From Streptomyces sp. NBC_01260 (GTDB lineage Bacteria; Actinomycetota; Actinomycetes; Streptomycetales; Streptomycetaceae): a DNA stretch of 64,000 nt. The notes under the pieces were generated by a model. The model ran no database searches. It had not been told where the DNA came from and saw nothing but the letters and a program-made list of their open reading frames with translations. Position 1 is the stretch's first letter. The number at the start of each line of letters is the position of its first letter. The stretch lies in NCBI RefSeq assembly GCF_036226405.1, contig NZ_CP108464.1, positions 5,828,001-5,892,000 on the forward strand. Direction: 5' to 3'. Both the position numbers and the translations under genes were made by a program. Positions 63,616 through 64,000 of the stretch are shown here, piece by piece.

Positions 63616-64000
63616 GGCCTGGGCCTCGCCATAGCCGCACGATTGCCAGCGGCCGCAAAGAACGCAGGCATGGCCGACGAAAGAAGGCCGAGTACCTCAA
63701 GCCGCCGGACTGGACGCCGCGCTATCAGGGAGCACACGTGGCATCGATCGGCTTGCCCGCCAAGGGATGGTTAGGTGTCAGGCTCCCAGCTCACACCATC
63801 TGGGAGCACGAGCGGAAGCTCTACAGCTGGCTCGGAAGCGATCGGTAGTTCCGGTGGGACGGCCACCAGGGATGTTGGACAGTTGCCAGCGATCACTTCC
63901 CCCGAATAAGCAAGGAGCTGCTCAAGAGGTACCCAGGCGTGCTGATCGGCCGGGAGTTCAACCCGAATGAGAGGTGCAACTCGTCCTGTCAGAACGCACT
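63612..64000 (+). pseudogene. Element-type hypothetical protein with an in-frame TAG, cut by the window end
   Basis: GTG 63612 overlaps the previous stop. The frame reads EYLKPPDWTPRYQGAHVASI, GWLGVRLPAHTIWEHERKLY then SWLGSDR and TAG (63846-63848), after which the same frame continues FRWDGHQGCWTVASDHFPRI and KELLKRYPGVLIGREFNPNE to the window edge. The uninterrupted similarity of style across the stop, and the likely SDRKFRWDG original, point to a single nonsense mutation. Proteins of this style occur in Streptomyces plasmids and integrative elements. Confidence 0.55.

Overview
The window is actinobacterial chromosome and almost certainly Streptomyces. It has very high GC, GTG starts are common, and a core block matches the Streptomyces order (leuA, recO, uppS, zinc uptake/zur, glyS, dusB, ppdK, a SoxR-type FMN reductase, dgt, dnaG, an hrdA-like sigma factor). 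No organism name is given in the data, so genus is an inference from gene content and synteny I recall.

Layout. 1-6 kb: a cell-surface pair, the GTPase Era, an M4 (protealysin-type) metalloprotease with its emfourin-type inhibitor, and leuA behind a leucine-rich leader peptide. 6-13.3 kb: a TerB-like protein, a relic of an MMPL transporter, recO, uppS, and the zinc operon znuA-znuC-znuB-zur with a Zur-box-like promoter. 13.4-26.4 kb: glyS, small conserved Streptomyces proteins, TetR/aldo-keto reductase, two DHA2-type efflux pumps flanking an MmyB-like regulator, dusB and pyruvate phosphate dikinase. 27-36.5 kb: small enzymes, a relic of a nirB-like reductase, a TSUP transporter, a class F sortase beside a repeat-rich surface protein, a DUF5990 protein, a class IV aminotransferase, a SoxR-box FMN reductase, cutA and a SanA/YdcF-like protein. 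36.6-48.8 kb: a HAD relic, dgt, a flavin reductase, dnaG, a group 2 sigma factor, a heterodimeric ABC exporter and xylB. 49.3-49.8 kb: two tRNA-Asn genes and one CAT tRNA.

From the CAT tRNA to the right end the window changes character. There is a set of short, overlapping, poorly characterised genes with HTH regulators, as in remnants of integrative elements; then a less GC-rich stretch with a WecA/MraY-like glycosyltransferase and a secreted protein; then about 6.2 kb of nested mobile DNA. In that stretch one IS3-family element (57210-63422) has been split by a second transposase element (57374-58960) and by a group II intron with its reverse transcriptase (about 59790-63066), and the intron is itself split by an IS5-family element (61660-62745). 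Beyond it lies a pair of coupled element-type genes, one carrying an in-frame stop.

How genes work together: ZnuABC imports zinc under Zur control; emfourin probably restrains the neighbouring protease; the leucine leader probably attenuates leuA; the sortase sits beside a secreted repeat protein it may handle; the two ABC half-transporters are translationally coupled. I found no complete new defence or biosynthetic system. The most unusual structure is the four-element nest.
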